Positions 14,920 to 23,008 of a stretch of DNA of 33,535 nucleotides are shown here, piece after piece. Location: contig NZ_WGNY01000054.1 in NCBI RefSeq assembly GCF_016124325.1, forward strand, positions 1 through 33,535. Direction: 5' to 3'. Made by a program: the position numbers and the translations under genes. Position 1 is the stretch's first letter. Every line of letters starts with the position of its first letter. This stretch comes from Phenylobacterium sp. (GTDB taxonomy: Bacteria; Pseudomonadota; Alphaproteobacteria; Caulobacterales; Caulobacteraceae). The notes under the pieces were generated by a model. That model had not been told where the DNA came from. It did not search any database and saw only the letters and a program-made list of their open reading frames with translations.

Positions 14920-15563
14920 ACCACATCGCCCCGACCTCGGACCTGCGCGCCTGGATCGCCGAGCATCTCGACCCGCTGCACGACGAGGCGGTGGAGGGCG
15001 CGGCGCTGCGCTCGAACTTCGACCTCGATCCGGGACGCCCGGCCGATCCGGCGCAGCCGCTGACGCCGGCGGCGGTGCTGGTGGGCCTGGTCGAGCGGGA
15101 GGAGGGCATGACCGTGCTGCTCACCCGCCGGTCCGACACGCTGCGCAACCACACCGGCCAGGTGGCCCTGCCGGGCGGCCGCCAGGACCCGGGCGAGCGG
15201 CCGTGGGAGACGGCGCTGCGCGAAGCCCACGAGGAGGTCGGGCTGGAGTCGCACTTCGTGTCTCTGGCCGGCCTGTCGACGCCCTACCGGACGGGCACGG
15301 GCTATCTGATCACGCCGGTGGTGGGGTTCGTGCGGCCGGGCTTCACGCTCACGCCCAATCCGGCCGAGGTGGCCCACATCTTCGAGACGCCCTTCGGCTT
15401 CCTGATGGACCCGATGAACTACGAGCAGCACGAGCGCGAGCTGCCGACGGGCGAGCGCCGCCGGTTCTACGCCATGACCCACGCCGAGCAGTACATCTGG
15501 GGCGCGACGGCGGGCATCCTGCGGGCGCTCTACGACCGGCTCTACGGAGCCTCGCTTGCTTAA
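14916..15563 (+). CDS. NUDIX hydrolase, CoA pyrophosphatase type
   Basis: This 215-residue enzyme probably splits coenzyme A or its derivatives into 4'-phosphopantetheine and adenosine 3',5'-bisphosphate. The NUDIX box at 88-110 is complete (G-x5-E-x7-REAHEEVGL). Directly before it is the CoA-specific signature LLTRRSDTLRNHTGQVALPG (68-87), which marks the NudL/Nudt7 branch. The GTG start overlaps the DUF1285 stop by 4 bases; the next in-frame ATG would remove much of the N-terminus. Its own stop overlaps the TTG start of DUF6111. Confidence 0.93.
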   Translation: MNHIAPTSDLRAWIAEHLDPLHDEAVEGAALRSNFDLDPGRPADPAQPLTPAAVLVGLVEREEGMTVLLTRRSDTLRNHTGQVALPGGRQDPGERPWETALREAHEEVGLESHFVSLAGLSTPYRTGTGYLITPVVGFVRPGFTLTPNPAEVAHIFETPFGFLMDPMNYEQHERELPTGERRRFYAMTHAEQYIWGATAGILRALYDRLYGASLA

Positions 15564-15819
15564 GGCGATCCTGATCCGGGGGGCGCTGGCCGCGCTCCCC
15601 TTCGTCGCCTGGTTCCTGTGGGCCGCCTGGGCCCGGCGCACGGGACGGCAGATGGGCGCCACGCCCTGGCCCTGGCTGGTCGGCGCCGGCGGCGTCCTGG
15701 TGGCGCTCTCCCTGATGGCGACGGCGGCCTTCCATTCCGACAATCGCGACCTGCGCTATGTCCCGGCCGAGACCCGGGCGGACGGCAGCGTCACGGAAGG
15801 CCACTTCGAACCCCGATGA
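15556..15819 (+). CDS. small DUF6111-like membrane protein
   Basis: This 87-residue protein has two membrane helices, about 8-27 (RGALAALPFVAWFLWAAWA) and 38-60 (WPWLVGAGGVLVALSLMATA). Its polar tail LRYVPAETRADGSVTEGHF matches the Y-V-P-A...G-x-F ending of the DUF6111 proteins found between NUDIX and cca genes in alphaproteobacteria. The start is TTG, overlapping the NUDIX stop, with GGAG 8 bases upstream; no ATG fits. Its stop overlaps the cca ATG (ATGA). The function is unknown. Confidence 0.8.
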   Translation: MLKAILIRGALAALPFVAWFLWAAWARRTGRQMGATPWPWLVGAGGVLVALSLMATAAFHSDNRDLRYVPAETRADGSVTEGHFEPR

Positions 15820-17066
15820 GCGAGACCCTGGGCCAACCTTCCTGGATGACCGCGCCCGAGACGGCGGCGGTGTTCGACGCGCTGGAGGCGGCGGGCGGGC
15901 CGGACTGCGCGCGCTTCGTGGGCGGCTGCGTGCGCAACACCCTGGTCGGCCGCAAGGTGGACGACCTCGACATCGCCACGGTGCTGACGCCCGATCAGGT
16001 GGTCGCCGCGCTGAAGGCGGCGGGGATCAGGTCGGTCCCGACCGGCCTCGACCACGGCACGGTGACGGCGGTGTCGAACCACCGGCCGCACGAGATCACC
16101 ACCCTGCGCCGCGACGTCTCCACCGACGGCCGCCGCGCCACGGTGGCCTTCACCACCGACTGGGCCGAGGACGCCCAGCGGCGCGACTTCACGCTGAACT
16201 CGCTCTATGCGCGGCGCGACGGGAGCATCTTCGACCCCACGGGCCATGGCGTGGCCGATGCGCGGGCGGGACGCATCGTGTTCGTGGGCGAGCCCGAGCA
16301 GCGGATCCGCGAGGATCACCTGCGCATCCTGCGCTTCTTCCGCTTCCAGGCCTGGTTCGGGAAGGGCGAGCCCGACGCGGCGGCGCTCAAGGCCTGCGCG
16401 GCGCTGAAGGGCCAGATCAAGGCGCTGGCGGCCGAACGCATCACGAAGGAGGTGCTGAAGCTGCTGGCCGCCGACGACCCGCGCGTGGCCGTGCGGCTGA
16501 TGGCGGAGACTTCGGTGCTGGCCGAGATCCTGCCGGCGCCGGCCAACCTGGCGCGGTTCGAGGCGCTGGCGGAACTGGAGGCCGACCAGCTCTTCGAGTG
16601 CGACGCCGTGCTGCGGCTGGCGGCGCTGCTGCCCGACGACCAGATCGGCGCGGCGGCCCTGGCCGAACGCTTGCGCCTGTCCAACGCCGACCGCGACCGG
16701 ATCACGGCCGCGCTCTCGCCGACCCCGGAGCTGAAGAGCTGGATGAGTCCGCGCGAGATCCGCCGCGCGGTCTACCGCGTGGGCCAGGCGACGTTCCGCG
16801 ACCGCGCCAAGCTGGCCTGGGCGGCTGCGCCGCGGACGGCGGCGGTGATGCAATGGCGGGGCATGATCGCCCTGGCCGAGGGCTGGAACCCGCCCGAGTT
16901 CCCGCTGACCGGCGAGGACGTGATGAACGCCGGCGTGCCCAAGGGCCCGATGGTGGGCGAGGTGCTGCGCGAGGTGGAGGACTGGTGGATCGACCACGAC
17001 TTCATCGACGACAAGTTCTCGGCCATCGAGAAGCTGAAGGCCGTGGCCCAGGGGATGGCGTATTGA
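15816..17066 (+). CDS. cca: CCA tRNA nucleotidyltransferase
   Basis: This 416-residue class II tRNA nucleotidyltransferase/poly(A) polymerase family protein adds or repairs the CCA 3' end of tRNA. The head domain has FVGGCVRNTLVGRKVDDLD (34-52), which includes the nucleotidyl-transfer motif and metal-binding Asp D50 and D52. RRDFTLNSLY (122-131) and EDHLRILRFFRF (166-177) are the flexible-loop and nucleotide-selection motifs, followed by a helical neck/body and tail. No HD domain is obvious, as usual in alphaproteobacteria. The ATG start overlaps the DUF6111 stop by 4 bases, ending a coupled run of four genes. Confidence 0.95.
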   Translation: MSETLGQPSWMTAPETAAVFDALEAAGGPDCARFVGGCVRNTLVGRKVDDLDIATVLTPDQVVAALKAAGIRSVPTGLDHGTVTAVSNHRPHEITTLRRDVSTDGRRATVAFTTDWAEDAQRRDFTLNSLYARRDGSIFDPTGHGVADARAGRIVFVGEPEQRIREDHLRILRFFRFQAWFGKGEPDAAALKACAALKGQIKALAAERITKEVLKLLAADDPRVAVRLMAETSVLAEILPAPANLARFEALAELEADQLFECDAVLRLAALLPDDQIGAAALAERLRLSNADRDRITAALSPTPELKSWMSPREIRRAVYRVGQATFRDRAKLAWAAAPRTAAVMQWRGMIALAEGWNPPEFPLTGEDVMNAGVPKGPMVGEVLREVEDWWIDHDFIDDKFSAIEKLKAVAQGMAY

Positions 17067-17075
17067 GCCATCACC

Positions 17076-17197
17076 GTCATCCCCCCGGCTTGTCCGGGGT
17101 ATCCATGCCTGCATTGATCGCCGGAAGGGCGCGGCGGTGCGGCGGGTCGCCCGCCTCTCACGTGTTCATGGGTGGCCCGGACAAGCCGGGCCATGAC
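17076..17197. repeat. MITE-like palindromic element with GTCAT/ATGAC ends (copy C)
   Basis: This 122-base element begins GTCATCCCCCCGGCTTGTCC and ends with the near-complement, CCCGGACAAGCCGGGCCATGAC. The terminal inverted repeats are about 30 bases and each can itself fold (CCCCGG/CCGGGG). It lies between cca and the glutamine amidotransferase. No coding capacity is seen. It shares its plan with the element at 17931-18074. Confidence 0.8.
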
Positions 17198-17220
17198 ATC
17201 GAGAGCGGGAGAAGCAGATC

Positions 17221-17928
17221 GTGCCGGCCATGAAGCTGGGCGTCCTCAGGACCGGCCGGCCGCCGCGGCCCGCGATCCCGACGTTCGGGACCTATCCCGA
17301 CATGTTCATGCGCCTGCTGGGACCCGACGCCTACGACTGGCGCGTCTACGCCGCCGACGAGGGCGAATATCCGGCCGCTCCGGAGGACTGCGACGGCTAC
17401 ATCGTCACCGGCTCGGCGGCGGGGGTCTACGACGACGACCCCTGGATCGCCCGGCTGCTGGACTGGCTGCGGGAGGCCAAGGGACGCACGAAGCTGGTCG
17501 GCGTCTGCTTCGGCCACCAGGCCATGGCCCAGGCCTTCGGCGGGCGGGTGATCAAGTCGCCCAAGGGTTGGGGCATCGGCGAGCACGAATACCGCGTGGT
17601 GCGTCGCGAGTCGTGGATGGACGACGTGGCCAGCTTCCGCATGCCGGCGTCGCACCAGGACCAGGTGGTGGAGCTTCCGCCGGGCGCCGAGGTGGTGGCC
17701 GCGAGCGACTTCACGCCGTTCGCGGCCCTGGCCTGGCGCGACCAGCCGGCGATCTCGATGCAGCCGCACCCGGAGTTCGAGCCCGCCTACGCCGAGGCGC
17801 TGATCGAGGCGCGGCGCGGGAAGGTCTATGCCGACGACGAGGCCGACCGGGCGATCGCCAGCTTCGGGCGTCCCGACGACCGGGCCCGCGTCGGCGGCTG
17901 GATCCGGGCGTTCCTGGCGCAGAAATGA
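17221..17928 (+). CDS. class I glutamine amidotransferase-like protein
   Basis: This 235-residue stand-alone GATase domain has the catalytic triad C96 (GVCFGHQAMAQAFGG), H183 and E185 (QPHPEF), and SHQDQV (144-149), typical of GMP-synthase-like and gamma-glutamyl-peptidase-like members. A TGSAAGVYDDDPW oxyanion-loop segment lies at 63-75. It releases ammonia from glutamine or cleaves a gamma-glutamyl bond; no synthetase partner is next to it. The GTG at 17221 is preferred because GGGAGAAG lies at suitable spacing; an ATG at 17230 would begin at MKLGVL. The gene is bracketed by two palindromic elements, so it may have its own transcript. Confidence 0.88.
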   Translation: MPAMKLGVLRTGRPPRPAIPTFGTYPDMFMRLLGPDAYDWRVYAADEGEYPAAPEDCDGYIVTGSAAGVYDDDPWIARLLDWLREAKGRTKLVGVCFGHQAMAQAFGGRVIKSPKGWGIGEHEYRVVRRESWMDDVASFRMPASHQDQVVELPPGAEVVAASDFTPFAALAWRDQPAISMQPHPEFEPAYAEALIEARRGKVYADDEADRAIASFGRPDDRARVGGWIRAFLAQK

Positions 17929-17930
17929 CC

Positions 17931-18074
17931 GTCATCCCGGCCAAGCCGCGCGCAAGCGGAGCGCCGAGCCGGGATCCAGCCGCACGAGGTCGAAGCGGCT
18001 CCATTTCGCGGCGTCGCGGTCGAGGCGGCTGGATCCCGGATCTTCGGGCGCTTCGCGCCCTCGTCCGGGATGAC
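17931..18074. repeat. MITE-like palindromic element with GTCATCCCGG/CCGGGATGAC ends (copy D)
   Basis: This 144-base element starts 2 bases after the GATase stop with GTCATCCCGG and ends with the exact complement CCGGGATGAC. GGGATCCAGCCGC in the left half faces GGCGGCTGGATCCC in the right half. The right arm contains a GGGCGC/GCGCCC hairpin. It follows the plan of copy C: GTCAT, a CCCGG...CCGGG hairpin, then ATCCA, mirrored. Confidence 0.8.
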
Positions 18075-18085
18075 GACGTGGCGCT

Positions 18086-18682
18086 CTAGCCGATGGTCAT
18101 CCACACGACCGACTTCGGCCCGACGCCCTCGATGCGTCGCCAGCCGTAGGCCTCGTAGAAGCGCTGCGCCCGCAGGTTGGGCGCCTGGCAGCCCAGGTGC
18201 GCGTGGCCGCCGGCGCGCGCCAGCCACGTGTCCATCAGCGCCTTGCCGACGCCGCGTCCCTGCAGCCGGGGCAGCAGGTCGATGTGCAGGTGGGCCGGCG
18301 CGGCGTCGACCACCGGCTGGGGCACGGCGGGCGGGTGGTGGATGTAGCAGGCGTCCCACTGCTCGCGGGTGCGGCGCGCGGCCGGCACGCCGGCCGCATC
18401 GGCGTAGCGTTCGCGCAGCGGCGGCCACCAGTCGGACGCGCAGCGGGCCTCGAAGGCGCGCGTGTCCGGCGTCCCCAGGACGTAGCCGGCGACGCCCTCG
18501 TCGTCCTCGGCCACGAAGGCGTAGTCGGGGTGGAAGGCGGCGTAGGGCGCGGCGAAGATCTCGCCGATGATCCGGTGGTCCGCGTAGAGGTGCGTGGCGT
18601 CGGCGCCGTTGTCGCCGGTCTTCAGGCAGATCTCGTAGAGCGCGGGGAGGTCGGCGGCCGCGTAGGGCCGGATCCGCGCCAT
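18086..18682 (-). CDS. GNAT family acetyltransferase, OGA C-terminal-domain-like
   Basis: This 198-residue GNAT protein begins IRPYAAADLPALYEICLKTG and continues with DNGADATHLYADHRIIGEIF and an AAPYAAFHPDYAFVAED strand. That pattern resembles the acetyltransferase-like domain at the C-terminus of O-GlcNAcases and its free-standing bacterial relatives. The acetyl-CoA loop is LPRLQGRGVGKALMD (R/QxxGxG/A intact, about 137-151), so catalysis is possible. CQAPNLRAQRFYEAYGWR closes the fold. The start ATG lies 1 base after the ChbG-like gene stop. The substrate is unknown; a link to N-acetyl-sugars is only a contextual idea. Confidence 0.85.
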   Translation of the reverse strand: MARIRPYAAADLPALYEICLKTGDNGADATHLYADHRIIGEIFAAPYAAFHPDYAFVAEDDEGVAGYVLGTPDTRAFEARCASDWWPPLRERYADAAGVPAARRTREQWDACYIHHPPAVPQPVVDAAPAHLHIDLLPRLQGRGVGKALMDTWLARAGGHAHLGCQAPNLRAQRFYEAYGWRRIEGVGPKSVVWMTIG

Positions 18683-18683
18683 C

Positions 18684-19529
18684 TCAGTGGGCCCGCTGCA
18701 GGTCGCGCAGCGGCTTGAAGCTGATCAGGGTGGCGCCCGCCGCGGCGATGCGGGCGGGCAGGACGGGATCGGTGAGCAGCAGGTGGTCGGCGATCCGGCC
18801 GTCGGGCAGGTCGGGGTCGTAGGCGCGGAGCTCCGGGCCTTCCTCGACGGGATGGAAGAACACCTCGGTGACGCCCGGCCTCAGGCCCGCGAGCACGTCG
18901 TCGAAGGTGCGGCCGCCGGCCGCCATCTGCAGGGACGTGGAGGTCATGTGGTCGGGGAAGACGATCCGCCGCTCGGCGGCCAACGCCCGGCCCGCGATGC
19001 CGATCCGGGCCTCGGCCTTGGCGCCGGCCATGCGCAGCGGCAGGCCGTACTCGGCCGCCAGGTCGACGTAGATGTCGAAATAGGGGGGGTCGAGCTGCAT
19101 CACCCCCATGTGCGTGTCGAGGTGGGTGACGTCGACGCCCCACGCCAGCGCCTGGTCGATCTGGGCCCGGCACTCGGCGCGCACCTCGTCGAGGTCGGCC
19201 TGGGCCCAGACCGCCTCGGCGGTGGCGGGCATGTAGCCCTGGCCGTCGTGCAGCGAGGCCCCGCCGGTCAGGGCGCGCCAGCGATAGGTCGGATATTCGC
19301 AGGTGAAGGTGAGGTGGACGCCCACGCCGGCGCCCGCGGCCTTGGCCCGCGCCGCGCCGTCCAGCGCCCAGGGGCAGGGGACCATCAGGGTGGCGCTGGT
19401 CGCCGAGCCCGCCCGGAACGCGGCCTCCGTGGCGCGGTTGGCGGCGGCGCTGGAGCCCAGGTCGTCGCAATTGACGATCAGCAGCTTCTCCTCGGGGCCG
19501 TAGCCCAGGCGTTCGGCGAGCGTGCTCAC
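18684..19529 (-). CDS. ChbG/YdjC-like carbohydrate deacetylase
   Basis: This 281-residue metal-dependent deacetylase has the YdjC motifs: NCDDLGSSAAANRA (19-32) with the metal/catalytic Asp pair, VGVHLTF, and THLDTHMGVMQ (about 134-144) with the HxDxH metal site. FHPVEEGPELRAYDP follows near the C-terminus. In E. coli ChbG removes one acetyl group from chito-oligosaccharides; here the substrate could be another N- or O-acetylated sugar. The GTG start overlaps the hemF stop by 4 bases (GTGA), so it is translated after hemF. A GNAT gene follows 1 base later. Confidence 0.88.
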   Translation of the reverse strand: MSTLAERLGYGPEEKLLIVNCDDLGSSAAANRATEAAFRAGSATSATLMVPCPWALDGAARAKAAGAGVGVHLTFTCEYPTYRWRALTGGASLHDGQGYMPATAEAVWAQADLDEVRAECRAQIDQALAWGVDVTHLDTHMGVMQLDPPYFDIYVDLAAEYGLPLRMAGAKAEARIGIAGRALAAERRIVFPDHMTSTSLQMAAGGRTFDDVLAGLRPGVTEVFFHPVEEGPELRAYDPDLPDGRIADHLLLTDPVLPARIAAAGATLISFKPLRDLQRAH

Positions 19530-20419
19530 GTCCAGCTCACCATCGGCGGCATGGAGGACAGGATGGTCTCGATGTTGCCGCCGGCCTTGAGGCCGAACAT
19601 CGTGCCGCGGTCGTAGAGCAGGTTGAACTCCACGTAGCGGCCGCGGCGCACGAGCTGCTCCTGGCGCTCGTCGTCGGTCCAGGCCTCGCCGATCCGCGGG
19701 CGGACGATCTTGGGGTAGATGTCGAGGAACGCCTCGCCGACCGCCCGGGTGAAGGCGAAGTCCTTCTCGAAATCGCCGGAGTTGTGCCGGTCGTAGAAGA
19801 TGCCGCCGATGCCGCGCGGCTCCTGGCGGTGCGGCAGGTAGAAGTACTCGTCGCACCAGGCCTTGTACCTGGCGTGCCATTCGGGATCGAAGGGGTCGCA
19901 GGCGGCCTTCATGGCGGCGTGGAAGGCGATGGCGTCGGGCGCGTCCTGGCGGCGCTGGACGTCCAGCATGGGCGTCAGGTCGGCGCCGCCGCCGAACCAG
20001 CTCTCGGCCGTCGACAGGAAGCGGGTGTTCATGTGGACCGTCGGGATGCGCGGCGAGCGCGGGTGGACGATCAGGCTGATGCTGGCCGAGACGTAGGAGG
20101 GGTCCTTGTCGGCGCCGGGCATCTGGGCGGCCATCTCGGGCGAGAAGCGGGCGGTGGCCGCCGAGGTGTGGATGCCGGCCTTCTCGAACAGGCGGCCCTT
20201 GAGGAAGCCGCCGATCCCGCCGCCGACGCCGGTCTCACGCGTCCAGGGGCGCTGCTCGAAGCGCCCCGGCGGGCCGGGGTAGAGGTGGGTCGGCGCCTCG
20301 TCCTCAAGCTGCTCCAGCGCCGCGAAGATCCGTTGCTGCAGGTCCTCGAACCAGTCCTTGGCGCGGGCGCGCCGGTCCAGGATCTCGGCCGGAAGGGTGG
20401 GGGCGGGGGCGGTGGTCAT
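19526..20419 (-). CDS. hemF: oxygen-dependent coproporphyrinogen III oxidase
   Basis: This 297-residue cytoplasmic enzyme converts coproporphyrinogen III to protoporphyrinogen IX with O2 in haem synthesis. Family marks are the N-terminal Gly-rich segment RETGVGGGIGGFLKGRLFEK (61-80), the catalytic HMNTRF (129-134), WFGGGADLTP (141-150) and YDRHNSGDFEKDFAFTRAVG. The C-terminal RRGRYVEFNLLYDRGTMFGL and NIETILSSMPP are also conserved. It starts at the ATG at 20419, 11 bases after the trmL stop. Presence of the O2-dependent form fits an aerobic organism. It supplies haem that the divergently placed cytochrome bc1 genes need. Confidence 0.97.
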   Translation of the reverse strand: MTTAPAPTLPAEILDRRARAKDWFEDLQQRIFAALEQLEDEAPTHLYPGPPGRFEQRPWTRETGVGGGIGGFLKGRLFEKAGIHTSAATARFSPEMAAQMPGADKDPSYVSASISLIVHPRSPRIPTVHMNTRFLSTAESWFGGGADLTPMLDVQRRQDAPDAIAFHAAMKAACDPFDPEWHARYKAWCDEYFYLPHRQEPRGIGGIFYDRHNSGDFEKDFAFTRAVGEAFLDIYPKIVRPRIGEAWTDDERQEQLVRRGRYVEFNLLYDRGTMFGLKAGGNIETILSSMPPMVSWT

Positions 20420-20430
20420 GGCCCGGAGTG

Positions 20431-20898
20431 CTAGCCCGGCGGGGCGGGCGTTGGGAAGCCGTTCGTCTGGCGGAGCGCCTCCCCGAGGGCGATGGCCGCG
20501 GCGGTCACGACGTTCAGCGAGCGGGCGCCGGCCGCCAGCGGAATGACCACCCGCGCATCGGCCGCGGCGTGGACGCCGTCGGGAACGCCGGCGCTTTCGC
20601 GGCCGAACAACAGCACGTCGTCGCGCCGGAAGCGGAAATCCGGCAGCCGCTCGGCCGCGCGCGTCGTGAACAGCACCAGCCGGCCCGGCCGCTCCAGGGC
20701 GGCGAAATCGCGCCATCCGGCGTGGCGGGTCACCTCGGCGAGCGCGCCGTAGTCCATGGCCGCGCGACGGATCGCCGCGTCGCTCAAGGGGAAGCCACAG
20801 GGCTCGATTACGTCCAGCGCAACGCCCAGGCAGGCGGTCAGCCGGATCGCGGCGCCGAGGTTTTGCGGAATGTCCGGTTGAAAAAGGGCCAAACGCAT
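20431..20898 (-). CDS. trmL: tRNA (cytidine(34)-2'-O)-methyltransferase
   Basis: This 155-residue minimal SPOUT methyltransferase opens with the family N-terminus MRLALFQPDIPQNLGAAIR. It has LLFGRESAGVPDGVH (97-110) and the C-terminal knot IPLAAGARSLNVVTAAAIAL (119-138), which bind S-adenosylmethionine. It methylates the 2'-OH of the wobble base of leucine tRNAs. The ATG at 20898 fits the family start; an ATG 6 codons upstream is possible and neither has a clear ribosome binding site. It heads the trmL-hemF-chbG-GNAT operon, divergent from petA. The 222 bases between (20899-21120) must hold both promoters, but I could not define them. Confidence 0.93.
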   Translation of the reverse strand: MRLALFQPDIPQNLGAAIRLTACLGVALDVIEPCGFPLSDAAIRRAAMDYGALAEVTRHAGWRDFAALERPGRLVLFTTRAAERLPDFRFRRDDVLLFGRESAGVPDGVHAAADARVVIPLAAGARSLNVVTAAAIALGEALRQTNGFPTPAPPG

Positions 20899-21120
20899 TC
20901 TAAGGCCATCCGCCATCGGGAGTGGCTGGGGCGCAAGGCACGAATCGCGAAGCGGCGGACGGGATGTTCGCAATCGCCTACGCAGGACGTGCCGAAACCG
21001 CGACCGCTTCCGGAAACGGCCACCCGTCCAGCGCGGACTCGTCCGCGCGGATATGGCGGCCGAAAGCTTCGGGCTTCCGGGCGACATGCTGCGGGGCCCC
21101 AATCGAAGGGTAGCTTCAAG

Positions 21121-21675
21121 GTGGCCGACACCGTCGTGGGCGCAACTCCCGACCAACACGCCTCGGGCGACGACCCGAACCGTCGCGACTTCATCCATAT
21201 CGCCGCCGGCGCGGCCGCGGTCGGGGCCGTCGCGGGCCTGGCCTGGCCGCTGATCGACCAGATGAACCCGGCCGGCGACACGCTCGCGCTCGCCTCGATC
21301 GAGTTCGACCTGGGCAAGGTCGAGCCCGGCCAGCAGGTGGTCGTGAAGTGGCGCGGCAAGCCGCTGTTCGTGCGCAACCGCACGGCGGCCGAGATCGCCG
21401 CGGCGGTCAAGGACGACCACGCCGACCTGCGCGATCCGCAGACCGACGAGAGCCGCCACAAGCCGGGCAAGCCCGAGTGGCTGGTGCTGATCGGCACCTG
21501 TACGCACCTGGGCTGCGTGCCGACCTTCGGCGGCGGCGAGTACGGCGGCTGGTTCTGCCCCTGCCACGGCTCGGTCTACGACACCTCGGGCCGCATCCGG
21601 AAAGGCCCCGCGCCGCGCAACCTCGACGTGCCGGACTACGCGTTCCTCTCCGACACCAAGATCAAGGTGGGCTGA
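21121..21675 (+). CDS. petA: ubiquinol-cytochrome c reductase Rieske iron-sulfur subunit
   Basis: This 184-residue subunit of respiratory complex III carries the 2Fe-2S cluster. An N-terminal Tat-like segment, NRRDFIHIAAGAAAVGAVAG (20-39), anchors it in the membrane with the head in the periplasm. The Rieske motifs are C127-T-H129-L-G-C132 and C146-P-C148-H149-G-S: C127, H129, C146 and H149 bind the cluster, and C132 and C148 form the disulphide. The start is GTG with GAAGGG about 11 bases upstream. An open frame runs far upstream but is antisense to trmL. It is the first gene of petABC, with 5 bases to petB. Confidence 0.96.
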   Translation: MADTVVGATPDQHASGDDPNRRDFIHIAAGAAAVGAVAGLAWPLIDQMNPAGDTLALASIEFDLGKVEPGQQVVVKWRGKPLFVRNRTAAEIAAAVKDDHADLRDPQTDESRHKPGKPEWLVLIGTCTHLGCVPTFGGGEYGGWFCPCHGSVYDTSGRIRKGPAPRNLDVPDYAFLSDTKIKVG

Positions 21676-21680
21676 CACCG

Positions 21681-23000
21681 ATGAGCGGACATTCCACCTA
21701 CGAACCCAAGACCGGCTTCGAGCGCTGGCTCGACACGCGGCTTCCCATCATCCGGTTCATGAAGGACACGGCGCTCGACTTCCCGACGCCGAAGAACCTG
21801 AACTACTGGTGGACCTTCGGCGGGATCCTGGCGCTGATGCTGGGCATCCAGATCGTCACCGGCGTCGTCCTGGCGATGCACTACATCCCGAACGCGGCGA
21901 TGGCCTTCGACTCGGTCGAGCGCATCCGCCGCGACGTGAACTACGGCTGGCTGATCCAGTTCATGCACGCCAACGGCGCGTCCATGTTCTTCCTGGCCGT
22001 CTACGTCCACATGTTCCGCAACCTCTACTACGGCTCGTACAAGGCGCCGCGCGAGGTGCTGTGGATCCTGGGCTGCGTGATCTACCTCCTGATGATGGCC
22101 ACGGCCTTCCTCGGGTACGTGCTGCCCTGGGGGCAGATGAGCTTCCACGGCGCCGTGGTGATCACCAACCTGCTGGGCGCGCTGCCGGTCGTGGGGCCCG
22201 CGATCACCAAGCTGCTCTGGGGCGGCTTCGCCGTGGACAACCCCACGCTTAACCGCTTCTTCTCGCTGCACTACCTGATGCCGTTTGTGATCGCCGGCGT
22301 GGTGATCCTGCACATCTGGGCGCTGCACGTGCCGGGCAACAACAACCCGACCGGCGTCAATGTGAAGTCGCCGAAGGACACGGTGCCGTTCCACCCGTAC
22401 TACACGGTGAAGGACGGCTTCGCGATCAGCGTGTTCCTGCTGATGTACGGCGTCTTCGTGTTCTACATGCCCGACTCCCTGGGCGACGCGATCAACTACG
22501 TTCCGGCCAACCCGCTGCAGACGCCGCCCGAGATCGTGCCCGAATGGTACCTGCTGCCGTTCTACGCGATCCTCCGCGCCGTCCCGGACAAGCTCATGGG
22601 CGTGCTGCTGATGTTCTCGGCCATCGCGGTGCTGTTCGTGCTGCCCTGGCTGGACACCTCCAAGGTGCGCTCGATGCGCTACCGGCCGACGGCCCGGCTG
22701 TACCTCGCGATCTTCCTGCTGGCCTGCCTGGTGCTCGGCTACTGCGGCGCGCACCCGCCGGACCAGGCGATCGTGGGCGAGCCCTCGGGCTTCATCCTGA
22801 TGGACTCCGACATCAACAGCATCACCTGGCTGTCGCGGATCGGGGCCCTCTACTACTTCGCCTACTTCCTGCTGGTGATGCCGATCCTCGGCCTCACCGA
22901 GAAGCCGCTGCCTGTTCCGGAGAGCATCTCCGAACCGGTCCTGTCGCATCCTGCCGGCGCGCCCGCGGGCGCCACGGCGTCGCCTGAAAAGAGGGGCTGA
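21681..23000 (+). CDS. petB: cytochrome b of the bc1 complex
   Basis: This 439-residue integral membrane subunit has eight or so helices, two haem b and both quinone sites. Haem-ligand histidines lie in AMHYIPN, FMHANGASMFFLAVYVHMFR (about 94-113), and HYLMPFVIAGVVILHIWALH. The Qo-site motif PEWY is in EIVPEWYLLPFYAILRAVPD. WGQMSFHGAVVITNL is also conserved. The length and the final helix are as in full-length alphaproteobacterial cytochrome b, not the split b6/subunit IV form. A Pro/Ala-rich tail of about 25 residues is extra. It sits 5 bases after petA and 8 bases before petC. Confidence 0.97.
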   Translation: MSGHSTYEPKTGFERWLDTRLPIIRFMKDTALDFPTPKNLNYWWTFGGILALMLGIQIVTGVVLAMHYIPNAAMAFDSVERIRRDVNYGWLIQFMHANGASMFFLAVYVHMFRNLYYGSYKAPREVLWILGCVIYLLMMATAFLGYVLPWGQMSFHGAVVITNLLGALPVVGPAITKLLWGGFAVDNPTLNRFFSLHYLMPFVIAGVVILHIWALHVPGNNNPTGVNVKSPKDTVPFHPYYTVKDGFAISVFLLMYGVFVFYMPDSLGDAINYVPANPLQTPPEIVPEWYLLPFYAILRAVPDKLMGVLLMFSAIAVLFVLPWLDTSKVRSMRYRPTARLYLAIFLLACLVLGYCGAHPPDQAIVGEPSGFILMDSDINSITWLSRIGALYYFAYFLLVMPILGLTEKPLPVPESISEPVLSHPAGAPAGATASPEKRG

Positions 23001-23008
23001 GCCTGAAG

